64,000 nucleotides of DNA, from NCBI RefSeq assembly GCF_003333315.1, contig NZ_PSYR01000001.1, positions 956,501-1,020,500 of the forward strand. Direction: 5' to 3'. Position 1 is the first letter of the stretch, and each line of letters opens with the position of its first letter. The position numbers and the translations under genes were made by a program. Below, piece by piece: positions 43,909-53,047 of the stretch. Origin of the DNA: Acidiferrobacter thiooxydans (GTDB lineage: Bacteria > Pseudomonadota > Gammaproteobacteria > Acidiferrobacterales > Acidiferrobacteraceae). The notes below the pieces were generated by a model. That model saw only the letters and a list, made by a program, of their open reading frames with translations. It was not told the DNA's origin and made no database searches.

Positions 43909-44211
43909 ATGGACCGACTGCTGACCACCAAGGACCTAGCTGCGATGTTGGGCACGACTCCGGCTGCGATTCGGCGCCGCTTGGAGCGCAGCAGCCAATC
44001 CCTTCCGCCCGCTGTACACCTGACGGGGTCTCGGCTGCTGTACTGGCGTCAGTCCGACGTCGAGGCGTGGCTCGCCGCCCTGTCAACGCGCACCACGAGG
44101 CGCCAGCCGCCCCGCGCCCGGGCCAGCAAGCCAGTCAAGCTGACGGGCATTCTCGCCGACTGGGAGCCGTACCTGACGAAGGAGCAGCTGGAGAAGCTCC
44201 AGGCCGGGTAA
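43909..44211 (+). CDS. AlpA-like helix-turn-helix regulator 2
   Basis: A 100-residue protein, MDRLLTTKDLAAMLGTTPAAIRRRLERSSQSLPPAVHLTGSRLLYWRQSDVEAWLAAL..., the same winged-helix type as its upstream neighbour, with a basic tail (RTTRRQPPRARASKPVKLTG). It starts 10 bases after regulator 1 and immediately precedes the hairpin repeats. Confidence 0.68.
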   Translation: MDRLLTTKDLAAMLGTTPAAIRRRLERSSQSLPPAVHLTGSRLLYWRQSDVEAWLAALSTRTTRRQPPRARASKPVKLTGILADWEPYLTKEQLEKLQAG

Positions 44212-44303
44212 GCGGTTTTCGCGAGACGCGCCATAACACCAGGCCTCCCAGGCCTCGGGCAGCGCCCGAGGCCTGGGTACGCGAAAACGTCCTCAAAAAT
44301 TCC
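44212..44303 (+). repeat. 92-bp hairpin repeat, copy 1 (loop AGC)
   Basis: Outer arms GTTTTCGCG / CGCGAAAAC enclose a perfect 14-bp stem, CCCAGGCCTCGGGC (44247-44260) and its complement (44264-44277), with loop AGC. It matches 44387-44478 at 87 of 92 positions. It ends in CTCAAAAATT, which pairs with AATTTTTGAG at 44327-44336. Confidence 0.85.
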
Positions 44304-44386
44304 AAGACACGGCAACATGGCGCGTTAATTTTTGAGCGCTCGCTTGTCGCGAGGGCTCTGCGTGGAGCAACTCCTGCGCAGCAGGA

Positions 44387-44478
44387 GCGGTTTCCGCGAG
44401 ACGCGCCATAACACCAGGCCTCCCAGGCCTCGGGCGCTGCCCGAGGCCTGGGCACGCGAAAACGTCCTCAAAAATTCC
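44387..44478 (+). repeat. 92-bp hairpin repeat, copy 2 (loop GCT)
   Basis: Same layout as copy 1: stem 44422-44435 / 44439-44452 with loop GCT, the exact reverse complement of the AGC loop in copy 1. A further inverted repeat, TGCGCGCC / GGCGCGCA, follows at about 44483-44502, inside arms CTCAAAAATTC / GAATTTTGGAG. Confidence 0.85.
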
Positions 44479-44637
44479 CTATGCGCGCCCAGCCGGCGCG
44501 CAGATTAGAATTTTGGAGCGGACAGGTCTCCCGCTCTTGTCGTTGACGGAAATCGGCCCTGGACAAACCGCGCCTGAATTTCCGCGCGGGCCTATAGAAC
44601 ATGGGCCAGCTGTTGGCCACTACGCAAGGAATACGAC

Positions 44638-45420
44638 ATGGCAGACCGCGACTCGGCCGTAATGGCTACGTTCACCGCATTCCAGTATATTTCCCCCATG
44701 ACGCTCAAATTTCATGGTCCCCTGGACGCCCTGAAGGCCAAGCTGCAGCCGCTGGGGCTGGAAGGAGCCTGGGAGCAGCAATCCAACGGAGTCCATAAGC
44801 TGAAATGCCGAGACCGTAGCGGACTTCTCTGGTCTGAAACAAAAGGTACGGTATGGTTTGACGGTCCGCCGGAAGCGAAAAGCGCGCTCGAGGACCGGGT
44901 TTCGGCACTTCTCGCGGACAGCGAGGCGACCGAGCGCACGCCGCACGATGGTAAGGTTTTTGTGGTGCATGGCCGTGACCACGAGGCGCGTGACCAGCTT
45001 GAGCTCGTGCTCCGGCGCCTGGGACTGGAACCATTTGTTCTGCAGATTACCGGCGGAGGCGGTGACACTCTCATAGAGGCGCTTGAGCGGATGATTGGCA
45101 AATCCGCCGAAAGTTCTTTCGGCATCGTGCTCCTGACGCCGGACGACATGGGGTACCTGAAAGAGGAAAAGACCGAAGACGCGAAGCCGCGGGCTCGCCA
45201 GAATGTCATCATGGAGATGGGCATGTTGATGGCATCATTGACCAGAAGGCGGTGCGCTATCCTCCAGAAGGGGTTCGTCGAACTCCCTTCTAACATGGGC
45301 GGGGTGATTACCCTGCCGTTCAATGCGCATGTGCGCGAAGTGGTCCCAAAGCTCGTGCAGCGACTGCAGGACGCCGGTTTCCGGCTAGACCCGGCGAGCA
45401 TCGGAATTGCGCAGGGTTAA
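44638..45420 (+). CDS. TIR-like nucleotide-binding protein (CAP12/Pycsar-effector type)
   Basis: A 260-residue protein. Residues about 105-250 form the TIR-like domain: KVFVVHGRDHEARDQLELVLRRLGLEPFVLQITGGGGDTLIEALE, GIVLLTPDD and RQNVIMEMGMLMASL, where E193 is at the position of the catalytic glutamate of NAD-cleaving TIRs. The first ~95 residues (FTAFQYISPMTLKFHG...TKGTVWFDGPPEAKSALEDRV) look like a small separate domain that may sense a trigger. Such TIR proteins act as abortive-infection effectors. No cyclase gene is adjacent. Starts at ATG 44638 or 44662. Confidence 0.8.
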   Translation: MADRDSAVMATFTAFQYISPMTLKFHGPLDALKAKLQPLGLEGAWEQQSNGVHKLKCRDRSGLLWSETKGTVWFDGPPEAKSALEDRVSALLADSEATERTPHDGKVFVVHGRDHEARDQLELVLRRLGLEPFVLQITGGGGDTLIEALERMIGKSAESSFGIVLLTPDDMGYLKEEKTEDAKPRARQNVIMEMGMLMASLTRRRCAILQKGFVELPSNMGGVITLPFNAHVREVVPKLVQRLQDAGFRLDPASIGIAQG

Positions 45421-45502
45421 CGTAAGTATCGCCTGACGTACTTTGGGCCTGCTACGGCCAAGCGCCAGGCTTGGTGTGGCGGGCATCTTGTCGACAGCTC
45501 AG

Positions 45503-45694
45503 TCAGAGCGGTACGCGCTCCAGTTGGCGTTGGTCGAGGGCCAGCCAAAATGCCCACTCTCCCAGTGTCGTCACGCCCATCGGGTCGCCTGGTGTCGAAT
45601 CGAGGTCGCGCAGGTAAACCCCTTTCCTGTCACGCCCCACCAGGACGTAGATGGCGCCGGTTGCCGTGTCTCGGTAAAGCTGGGGTCCTGGCAT
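45503..45694 (-). CDS. Small hypothetical protein
   Basis: 63 residues, MPGPQLYRDTATGAIYVLVGRDRKGVYLRDLDSTPGDPMGVTTLGEWAFWLALDQRQLERVPL. The sequence is protein-like (beta-rich, hydrophobic pattern) but no relatives are recognised and no strong ribosome site is seen. The remainder of 45421-45779 has nothing else to report. Confidence 0.35.
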   Translation of the reverse strand: MPGPQLYRDTATGAIYVLVGRDRKGVYLRDLDSTPGDPMGVTTLGEWAFWLALDQRQLERVPL

Positions 45695-45961
45695 CGCCGC
45701 GCCCTGTCTCGTTGAGGAACCGTCAGTATCGGGCTTGGTGCCACCAGTTGCGACCCGCGCGGAATCCAGCCGCTCTTTCGTATGCGCTCCATTAACCCCA
45801 CCCTCCCACGCCTGGCGTCACGCTGATATCGTGTGGGCCATGGATAGGTCGGTCGTGTGGACCGGGCAACCGGGGTAGTAGGCAACAGTTCTTTAACAGC
45901 CAGGATGCGGGATGGTCTGGCCCCGGCGCCCGGGGTGGGGCGCCGGGGCGGGGTGATGGGG

Positions 45962-46217
45962 TCAGCGCCGGGGCGTGAAGCGGGGCAACGTCGGGTCGGA
46001 GGTAAGATTCATGGGCAGCAGCGCCTCGAAGTCTTCGACGGTGCAAGCCTTGGGGAGATCAGTGAAGATCCGGCGCAGGTAATGATAGGGCTCGAGGCCG
46101 CAGGCCTTGGCGGTCTCGATGAGGCCATAGAGGTTGGCGGAGGCCTTCGCGCCCGCCACGGTGTCATGGAAGACCCAATTCTTTCGACCAACGCAGAAGG
46201 GTCGCAAGGCATTCTCG
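45962..46217 (-). pseudogene. tnpC: IS66 transposase TnpC, C-terminal piece
   Basis: NNATENALRPFCVGRKNWVFHDTVAGAKASANLYGLIETAKACGLEPYHYLRRIFTDLP...VEDFEALLP. It carries the catalytic Glu of the DDE triad (A-T-E-N-A-L-R-P), right at the junction with the RIT element. Confidence 0.92.
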
Positions 46218-46376
46218 GTCGCGTTATTCCGCGTCACGGATTATTCCGCCTCGCCCGCATGGAGAGAGATTTTGGGCTTGTTGTCAGGCATTAGCAGACC
46301 AGCCCCCTGTTCGTGACGCGGCATAATCCACGTGGTCTCCTGAGTTCGGCAATGGTGCCAAACCAGGAGAAGCCAC

Positions 46377-47609
46377 ATGGAGACAGATGGTTCGCAAAGA
46401 GGTGAGCGCCCCGGACCCCTTGAGGCATACGTCGACGCGTTTCTGGACGACCAACGGATCGCCGGGTACTCCCCGAACACCCTGGCCGAGCGCAGGGCGG
46501 TGACCATCGCCTTCGCGCGGTGGGCCAAGCGGCACGCCATCGCCGAGGGGTCCCTCGGGGAGGAGCACGTCCAGTCCTTCATCAGGCGCCGGCCGCCGCA
46601 ATGTTCGGCCACCGAGAGCGAGCGGGCCACGGTACGACGTTTTCTGGCCTATCTGCGCGCGTGCGGCGTCATGCCGTCTGCACCCTCCCAGCCGGACACG
46701 CCTGCCGAGGCACTGGTGGCGCGCTACATCACTTTCCTCCGCAAGGATCGGGGACTCGCCGAGCGTTCGATCCTGGTCTATGCGCCCTGCGCCCGGGCGT
46801 TTCTGGCCACCCGGCAGGCGCAGGCGGGGCGGCTTGCGCTCGATCAGTTGGATGCCAAGACGATTCACGCCTTCCTGCTCGGCCGGATCAGGAATCACGC
46901 CTCGGAGTCGTCGCGGTTGGTGACCGTGGCGCTGCGCTCGCTGCTGCGCTTCCTCTTCCTGCGCGGCGAAACCCCGAGGGACCTCTCGGCGGCGGTCCCG
47001 ACGATGCGTACGTACCGTGAGGCGGGCGTGCCGGCGCTGTTGACGCCCGAGGAGGTCGAGGAGGCGCTGGCGAGTCCGGATCGATCGACCTCCAAGGGCC
47101 GGCGCGACTACGCCATCCTTCTGCTGCTCGCGCGCCTCGGGCTGCGCGCCTCCGAGGTGGTCTTGCTTACGCTCGAGGATGTTCATTGGCGCACCGGCGA
47201 GCTGGTTGTGCGCGGGAAGGGGTCCCGGATGGAGTCCCTGCCGCTTCCCGCCGATGTGGGTCGGGCGCTGGCTGAGTATCTGCGCCGCGACCGGGGCACC
47301 ACCACCTCCCGCCGCGTGTTCCTGCGTGCGATCCCGCCGCGCATCGCACTCACGGGCCCGTGTGCCATTGACCACATCGTGCGGCTGGCCCTCGCCCGTG
47401 CCGGCATCCCGCCGCAGCCACAGCACGTCGCGCACCTGTTTCGGCACAGTCTGGCGACCCGGATGATCCGCCAGGGCGCCTCCCTCGCGGAGATCGCCGA
47501 AGTGCTGCGGCACCATACGCAAGCGAGCACCCGGATCTACGCGAAGGTCTCGCTGGAGGCGTTGCGGGGCGTGGCGCTCCCGTGGCCGCTGACCGGAGGT
47601 GCGCCATGA
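46377..47609 (+). CDS. ritA: RIT tyrosine recombinase A
   Basis: 410 residues. N-terminal SAM-like domain (VDAFLDDQRIAGYSPNTLAERRAVTIAFARWA), second core-binding block and catalytic domain with Arg in LARLGLRASEVVLLTLED, H-x-x-R in HVAHLFRHSLATRM, H in VLRHHTQASTRIYAKVS and the nucleophile Tyr in IYAKV. Catalytic set complete. Overlaps ritB by ATGA. Confidence 0.9.
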   Translation: METDGSQRGERPGPLEAYVDAFLDDQRIAGYSPNTLAERRAVTIAFARWAKRHAIAEGSLGEEHVQSFIRRRPPQCSATESERATVRRFLAYLRACGVMPSAPSQPDTPAEALVARYITFLRKDRGLAERSILVYAPCARAFLATRQAQAGRLALDQLDAKTIHAFLLGRIRNHASESSRLVTVALRSLLRFLFLRGETPRDLSAAVPTMRTYREAGVPALLTPEEVEEALASPDRSTSKGRRDYAILLLLARLGLRASEVVLLTLEDVHWRTGELVVRGKGSRMESLPLPADVGRALAEYLRRDRGTTTSRRVFLRAIPPRIALTGPCAIDHIVRLALARAGIPPQPQHVAHLFRHSLATRMIRQGASLAEIAEVLRHHTQASTRIYAKVSLEALRGVALPWPLTGGAP

Positions 47610-48555
47610 GCGCGCTTGGGGAGGCCCTGACCCAATACATCACGGTGCGCCGCGCCCTCGGGACGCGGCTGGCGGAGCCGGCTAACACACTCCGGCAGTT
47701 CGTCACATTTCTCGAACAGGAGGGCTCCGCGCACATCACCACGGCGTTGGCGCTGCGCTGGGCGACCGCCCGTCCCGGCGTGCAGAAGGCTACCTGGGGC
47801 CGGAGGCTCTCGATGGTGCGGAAGTTCGCGGCCTGGTGGAGTGCCTTCGATCCGCAGACCGAAGTGCCCCCTCGGCATCTGGTGTCCTCACGGCACCGCC
47901 GCCCCCGCCCCCATATCTACACGGAGGCGCAGACGCAAGCCCTGATGGCCGCGGCGGCGCAATGCCGATCACCCACCGGCCTGCGTGCACTGACGTATAC
48001 GACGCTCATCGGGCTACTCGCCGCCACCGGTCTGCGTCCGGGCGAGGCGCTCGCGCTGGATCGCAGTGACGTGGATCTCCAGAACGGGATCCTCTTCATC
48101 CGCGAGACCAAGTTCGGCAAGTATGCCTCGTGCCCATCGCCGCCACTACGCGCCTCGCGCTCGCGCACTATGCCGCGCGACGCGACGCGTTGTGTCCGCA
48201 TCCGCAGACCCCGGCGTTCCTGCTCTCCGAGCGGGGGCGGCGCCTCGCCGGCTCCAGCGTCCGGCGGATGTTCGTCAGACTCTCCCGCGCCGTCGGCCTG
48301 CGCCCTGCAAACGGTTCGCCCCGCGCTGGCCGCGGGCCGCGGCTGCAGGACTTTCGCCACTCGTTCGTCACCGGCCGGCTGGTGGCATGGTACCGCGCCG
48401 GGGCGGATGTCACGCGCGAGCTGCCGAAGCTTGCGACGTATGTCGGCCACACCGAAGTTGGCCTCACCTACTGGTACATCGAGGCCGTGCCGGAACTGCT
48501 GATGTTGGCCACCGAACGCCAAAGCGGGCGTGCGGATACGGGAGGTGCACGATGA
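47606..48555 (+). pseudogene. ritB: RIT tyrosine recombinase B, frameshifted
   Basis: Starts MSALGEALTQYITVRRALGTRLAEPANTLRQFVTFLEQEG; Arg box LLAATGLRPGEALALDRSDVD. A one-base deletion near 48120 (after TKFGK) shifts the frame; the rest, LVPIAATTRLALAHYAARRDAL...LQDFRHSFVTGRL...YVGHTEVGLTYWYIEAV, is open in the next frame to 48555. Box II and the Tyr are therefore not translated in frame. One defective member should disable a trio if all three are needed. Confidence 0.85.
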
Positions 48556-49550
48556 GCCCGACGACATTCCCGGCCTTGCTGCAGCAATTCTTCACCGAGC
48601 GGTTGCTTGGGAGCCAGGGTGCGAGTCCGCACACCGTGGGAGGCTACCGCGACACCTTCCGCCTGCTGTTGCGCTTTGCCGCGGCACACCTGCACTGCAC
48701 CCCGTCGGCGCTGCGCCTCGAGCAGCTCGATGCCCCGCTCCTGGAGGCGTTCCTCGAGTATCTGGAGCGTGAGCGGGGCAATGGGGCGCGCACCCGCAAT
48801 CAGCGGCTCGCGGCCCTTCACGGCTTCTTTCGCTACGTGGCGCTGGCCGAACCGGCGCGCAGTTTGCAGTGTCAGCGCATCCTCGCGATTCCGCCCAAGC
48901 GCTTCGAGCGCGGGCCGGTGGCGTTTCTCACCCCGGAGGAGGCGCAGGCGCTCATCGCCGCCCCGGATGCCGGGACCTGGATCGGCCGGCGGGATCGCAC
49001 CCTCTTGGCACTGGCCCTCCAGACCGGCCTGCGCAGCAGTGAGATCCGGCAGCTTTGCTGCCGGGACGTCGCGATCGGCACAGGACCCCATGTACGCTGT
49101 CTCGGCAAAGGACGCAAGACGCGCTGCACCCCGTTGCGCCCCGAAGTGGCGGCCCTCCTCAAGGCATGGCTATGCGAACGCCGAGGGGATCCTGCGGATC
49201 CGGTCTTTCCGAGCGCCCGGGGTGGCGGCGCCTTGAGCGCAGATGCCCTGGCAGGCATCGTGGCGCGGCACACGGCGACCGCCGGCCGAGCCTGCCCCTC
49301 GTTAAAGACCAAGCGCGTCACCCCGCACACGCTGCGACACGCCGCGGCCATGGCCCTGCTGCAAAGCGGCGTCGATATCACGGTCATCGCCCTGTGGCTC
49401 GGACACGAATCGACGCAGTCCACGGAGATTTATCTGCATGCCGACATGCGCCTGAAGGAGCAGGCGCTGGCGCATGCGACCTCCGCGGGCATTGCGCCCC
49501 GCCGCTTCCACGCCCCCGATCGGCTGCTTACGTTCCTCGAGGGCCTGTAA
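48552..49550 (+). CDS. ritC: RIT tyrosine recombinase C
   Basis: 332 residues, MSPTTFPALLQQFFTERLLGSQGASPHTVGGYRDTFRLLLRF...; catalytic Arg in LQTGLRSSEIRQL, H-x-L-R-H in VTPHTLRHAAAMALL, G-H in WLGHESTQSTEIYLHAD with Tyr in IYLHA. Complete. ATG overlaps the ritB stop (ATGA). Confidence 0.9.
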   Translation: MSPTTFPALLQQFFTERLLGSQGASPHTVGGYRDTFRLLLRFAAAHLHCTPSALRLEQLDAPLLEAFLEYLERERGNGARTRNQRLAALHGFFRYVALAEPARSLQCQRILAIPPKRFERGPVAFLTPEEAQALIAAPDAGTWIGRRDRTLLALALQTGLRSSEIRQLCCRDVAIGTGPHVRCLGKGRKTRCTPLRPEVAALLKAWLCERRGDPADPVFPSARGGGALSADALAGIVARHTATAGRACPSLKTKRVTPHTLRHAAAMALLQSGVDITVIALWLGHESTQSTEIYLHADMRLKEQALAHATSAGIAPRRFHAPDRLLTFLEGL

Positions 49551-49667
49551 TTATGCCGCGACCGGGCGTGCCATTGATCCGCGATCCGCCGCGAAATCGC
49601 AGCGCTGCACCGTGACGCGGAATAATCCGTGACGCGGAATAACGCGACTAATGCCGTTAACGGCATT

Positions 49668-49936
49668 ATCAGCATTGTTATCGATCGGGATACGCCCATC
49701 GGTGAGATACACGACGAGCTTGTCCCATTCGTTCGCAAGATACGCCAAAGCCCGGCCCAAGGCGCTTTGCGGCGGGACGCCGGGGCGGTGGATAGCAAGC
49801 CAGGTCTGGAGCGTGTCCCACAGGGGCTTGGCATGCTGGGCGCGGTACTGCTGCCGGTCTTCGGGGCTTAGGGGGCGCGCCGCCTTCTCCACGGCATAGA
49901 GCTTCTGGATCTGGGCGAGCGCCTCCTCGGCCAGGC
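49668..49936 (-). pseudogene. tnpC: IS66 transposase TnpC, middle piece
   Basis: SLAEEALAQIQKLYAVEKAARPLSPEDRQQYRAQHAKPLWDTLQTWLAIHRPGVPPQSALGRALAYLANEWDKLVVYLTDGRIPIDNN, ending at the RIT junction just before the catalytic Glu segment and beginning at the IS3-A junction. Confidence 0.9.
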
Positions 49937-49999
49937 TGAAGTGGTCCCCCGTTGACGGACCTCTAATGGATGGATTAAACCAACCACTTGGAGGTCACT

Positions 50000-50296
50000 A
50001 TGGAACGTCAGGTTCGTGCTCAATATACCGCCGATTACAAGGCGCAGGCAGTGTCATTGGCAGAGAGCCTCGGAGCGGCAAAGGCTGCCCGCAAGCTCGG
50101 TATTTCGGTCAAGACGCTGGCTAATTGGATCCGCATTTCGCGTGATGGAGCAGGGTTCGCCAAGGACGGGAAGCGCCGTCCTGTGAGCGATGTGGAAGCT
50201 GAGAATGCACGGCTTCGAGCCGAGAATGCTCAGCTGCGCATGGAGCGCGATTTCATAAAAAAAGCCGCAGCGTACTTTGCGAAGGAGTCCAAGTGA
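50000..50296 (+). CDS. IS3-A OrfA
   Basis: 98-residue OrfA, same as the other copies. Confidence 0.9.
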   Translation: MERQVRAQYTADYKAQAVSLAESLGAAKAARKLGISVKTLANWIRISRDGAGFAKDGKRRPVSDVEAENARLRAENAQLRMERDFIKKAAAYFAKESK

Positions 50297-51186
50297 AGTA
50301 CGCCTATATCGCCTCGCAGCGGACTCACTACCCGATCGGGTTCATGTGCCGGGTACTTGAGGTATCGACGTCGGGATTCTTCGCCTGGCAGGCCCGAGAA
50401 CGTGCGCCACAGAGCGACGCGGACGCTCCGTTGCGTGCAGCGATCATACAGGTCCACGAGGAAAGCCGGCGCCGCTATGGTCGCCGGCGCCTCACGCATG
50501 CCCTGCGCGCACAGGGCATGCGCATCAACCCCAAACGTGTGCATCGAGTGATGCGCGAGGAAGGCTTGCGAGGCGTGCGTAAAGGGCGCTTCGTGCCGCG
50601 CACGACCGACAGTGCCCATCAGCGCGCCATCGCCCCGAACGTCCTACAGAGGCGATTTAGCGTCGACACAGCCGTGCCGGCCTGGACAAGCGACATCACG
50701 TACGTTGCCACTCGTGAGGGCTGGCTGTACCTGGCGGTGATTATCGCCTTACAGACACGCCAGGTGCTCGGCTACAGCCTCTCGGATCGCATGCCCGATG
50801 AGCTGGTGCTCAATGCGCTGCGCAATGCCTGCCATCTCCAGACACCGCCATCCGGTACGGTGTTTCATTCCGACCGCGGCAGCCAGTACGCCAGCGATGA
50901 TTTCCGCAACGCTCTCGGCGCACTTGGCATGGTGGCCAGCATGAGTCGCAAGGGAAATTGCTGGGACAATGCGGTCTCGGAGAGCTTCTTCGCAACACTG
51001 AAGACCGAAGAAGCGACCGAGCCGTATGCGACAAAACAGGACGCCCACAGAGCGATCGCGCAATACATCCACGGATTCTACAATCCTGTCCGCCTGCACT
51101 CATCACTCGGATACTTGTCGCCCAACGAGTATGCGCGCAGAATGCAACACCCAGATCAAGACCCGTCTATGAGGTCCGCTGCGTAG
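50293..51186 (+). CDS. IS3-A transposase OrfB
   Basis: 297-residue DDE transposase, same as copy 2; complete. Confidence 0.93.
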   Translation: MKYAYIASQRTHYPIGFMCRVLEVSTSGFFAWQARERAPQSDADAPLRAAIIQVHEESRRRYGRRRLTHALRAQGMRINPKRVHRVMREEGLRGVRKGRFVPRTTDSAHQRAIAPNVLQRRFSVDTAVPAWTSDITYVATREGWLYLAVIIALQTRQVLGYSLSDRMPDELVLNALRNACHLQTPPSGTVFHSDRGSQYASDDFRNALGALGMVASMSRKGNCWDNAVSESFFATLKTEEATEPYATKQDAHRAIAQYIHGFYNPVRLHSSLGYLSPNEYARRMQHPDQDPSMRSAA

Positions 51187-51197
51187 GGACCACTTCA

Positions 51198-52257
51198 GGC
51201 CTTTCTTTCTGTGCTTGCCTTGCGATTTGATGACCTCATCAAAGCGGCGTCGCGCATGGGCGAGGCATCCTGCGTGGATGAGCCCCTGGGCACGGACCGC
51301 GGCACAATAACCGGCATAGCCATCGGTCTGCAGGATACCCGTGAAGCCTGCGAGCAGGCGCAAGGGCACCTCCTGGGAACGGCTCGGGTCGTAGTCAAAG
51401 AGGATGATGGGGGCCTCGGGCGGTCCGCCCCGCTGCACCCACAGATAGGACTGTGACGTGGCGGCCTTGCCCGGCTCCTTCAGGACCTGGGTGGGGGTCT
51501 CGTCCATGCTGATATACCCGTAGGCCAGCAGTTGATCGCGCAGGAGATTCACAAGCGGTTGCGCGGTCTCGGTGCCCAAGGCCACCATCCAGCGCGCCAT
51601 AGTGGCCCGCGGGAGATCCACCCCGATGCGCGTCAGGATCTGCTCCTGGCGGTACAGGGGCAAGGCGTCCTGGTACTTCGAGACCACGATATGGGCGAGC
51701 AGGCCGGGGCTTGCCAGGGTCTTTGGGAGGGGTTGCGGGGGCAGCGGGGCGATCTTCACCCCCGACGCGTCGTCCTTCCGGACCCCATACTTCAGGCGCA
51801 CATGGCGCAATACCCGTATGGTGGCCGGGACGATGTCGAGCTGTTCGCTCACCTCTTCGCCGATCACCACCAGCGGCTGCCCATCGGGGGTTAGGCGCGC
51901 CTCTTCGGGGAGCTCATGGATGATATCCACCCGGGGAAGGGCGGCCGGCAAGGGCTTGCGGTACCCGCGGGCCTTGCGGATGTGGCCGGCCACCACGCTC
52001 TCGACTTCCGGGACCTCTTCAGCGGCGAGGGCCTCCCGCTCAGCCTCGGCCTCGGCCTCGTCAAAGAGCCCCATCTGCGGGCTTGGACCCTTCTCGCTGC
52101 GTGCGCTATAGCGCCGGGCGATCGCGAGGTTCAGTTGTTCCTGCAGGAGTTCGGCATGGCGGGTCAAGCGCTCGATCGTGGCATCGCGCACGGCGATCAA
52201 GACCTTCAGGGCCTCGATGTCGTTGGGTAGCGCCGTGTCCCGTATGCCGTCCGTCAT
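51198..52257 (-). pseudogene. tnpC: IS66 transposase TnpC, N-terminal piece
   Basis: From MTDGIRDTALPNDIEALKVLIAVRDATIERLTRHAELLQEQL (coiled coil) through the zinc-binding-like IS66 domain to YISMDETPTQVL (Asp) and GILQTDGYAGY (Asp), CLAHARRRFDEVIKSQGK, then cut by IS3-A. About 350 residues. Confidence 0.92.
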
Positions 52258-52313
52258 AGCCACGATTATACGACAGTCGAAGCGATATTGCACCCCCATG
52301 GCCACAATTTTTG

Positions 52314-52679
52314 CTAGGAAACCCGCTGATACACCAAGGACGGATGCGGCTTCATGAGGGTGATGTCATAGCCTGCGAGCAGCCACTGGAGCTGGTCTTC
52401 CGAGAGTGTCAGGACCGCCTCCGTGACCTTGCGCGGCCAGGCAAAGCGCGCCGCCTCCAGGCGCTTTAACCACAGCGCAAAGCCGGTCTGATCCCAATAG
52501 AGGATCTTCACGCGGTCGCGCCTGCGGTTGGTGAAAAGAAAGAGCGCGCCCGTCAAAGGCGACAAGGCCATCTCTTGCTCCACACGGGCGGCGAGCCCAT
52601 CGATCCCCACCCGGAAGTCGATGGGATCACGGTGCAGATACACGGCCAAGGGGTCTATGAACATGCGCATGGGGATCAC
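52314..52679 (-). CDS. tnpB: IS66 accessory protein TnpB
   Basis: 121 residues: GTG start at 52679 gives MIPMRMFIDPLAVYLHRDPIDFRVGIDGLAARVEQEM..., then LFLFTNRRRDRVKILYWDQTGFALWLKRLE, the IS66 Orf2 signature. Overlaps the tnpA stop as GTGA. Confidence 0.92.
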   Translation of the reverse strand: MIPMRMFIDPLAVYLHRDPIDFRVGIDGLAARVEQEMALSPLTGALFLFTNRRRDRVKILYWDQTGFALWLKRLEAARFAWPRKVTEAVLTLSEDQLQWLLAGYDITLMKPHPSLVYQRVS

Positions 52680-53047
52680 GCCTCCAGGGCCATAAGGAGG
52701 GCGGCCACCCAGGCCGGGGGCACGGCAGACGACAACGCCAGGGAGGCCTTGCCGATAGTGAGCGTGACCGTATCCCCCACGCAGTGGGGGCCACCTGGCT
52801 TGGGGCCGACCGGTGCTGGCAGGCCCCGGGGTGTGACCGTCACCGGCACGAAGGCCGCGGGGGGTGCGCCACGCTTGACCTCTTGCCCCCGGCGGCTTGC
52901 CGAACGCCCGCGAAGCTCCAGGCTGCGCCGATAGAAGTACGTCAACCGTAGCCCATGCCGGGCACAGAAGTCGCGCGCACTCTCTGCGCTTGCCTCGTAC
53001 TCGGCAAAGAGCTCTTGCCAAGCCTCATTGCTGCGGATCTTTGCCAT
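52676..53047 (-). CDS. tnpA: IS66 protein TnpA
   Basis: 123 residues: MAKIRSNEAWQELFAEYEASAESARDFCARHGLRLTYFYRRSLELR..., a helix-turn-helix IS66 Orf1, with the usual Pro-rich middle and PPAWVAALLMAL end. Confidence 0.9.
   Translation of the reverse strand: MAKIRSNEAWQELFAEYEASAESARDFCARHGLRLTYFYRRSLELRGRSASRRGQEVKRGAPPAAFVPVTVTPRGLPAPVGPKPGGPHCVGDTVTLTIGKASLALSSAVPPAWVAALLMALEA

Larger units (their letters stand above)
46218..49667 (+). mobile_element. RIT (recombinase-in-trio) element
   Basis: Three overlapping tyrosine recombinase genes in one direction, bounded by a perfect 32-bp inverted repeat (46218-46249 / 49617-49648; core CGCGTTATTCCGCGTCACGG) and, at the right, the perfect palindrome AATGCCGTTAACGGCATT (49650-49667). 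More copies of CGTGACGCGG-AATAATCC lie near each end. Three-in-a-row recombinases with terminal repeats define RIT elements. Exact ends and target duplication are not resolved. Confidence 0.88.
49937..51197 (+). mobile_element. IS3-family element IS3-A, copy 3
   Basis: 1261 bp, ends TGAAGTGGTCCC...GGGACCACTTCA, with a clean 3-bp duplication GGC at 49934-49936 and 51198-51200, inserted in IS66 tnpC. Confidence 0.95.
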
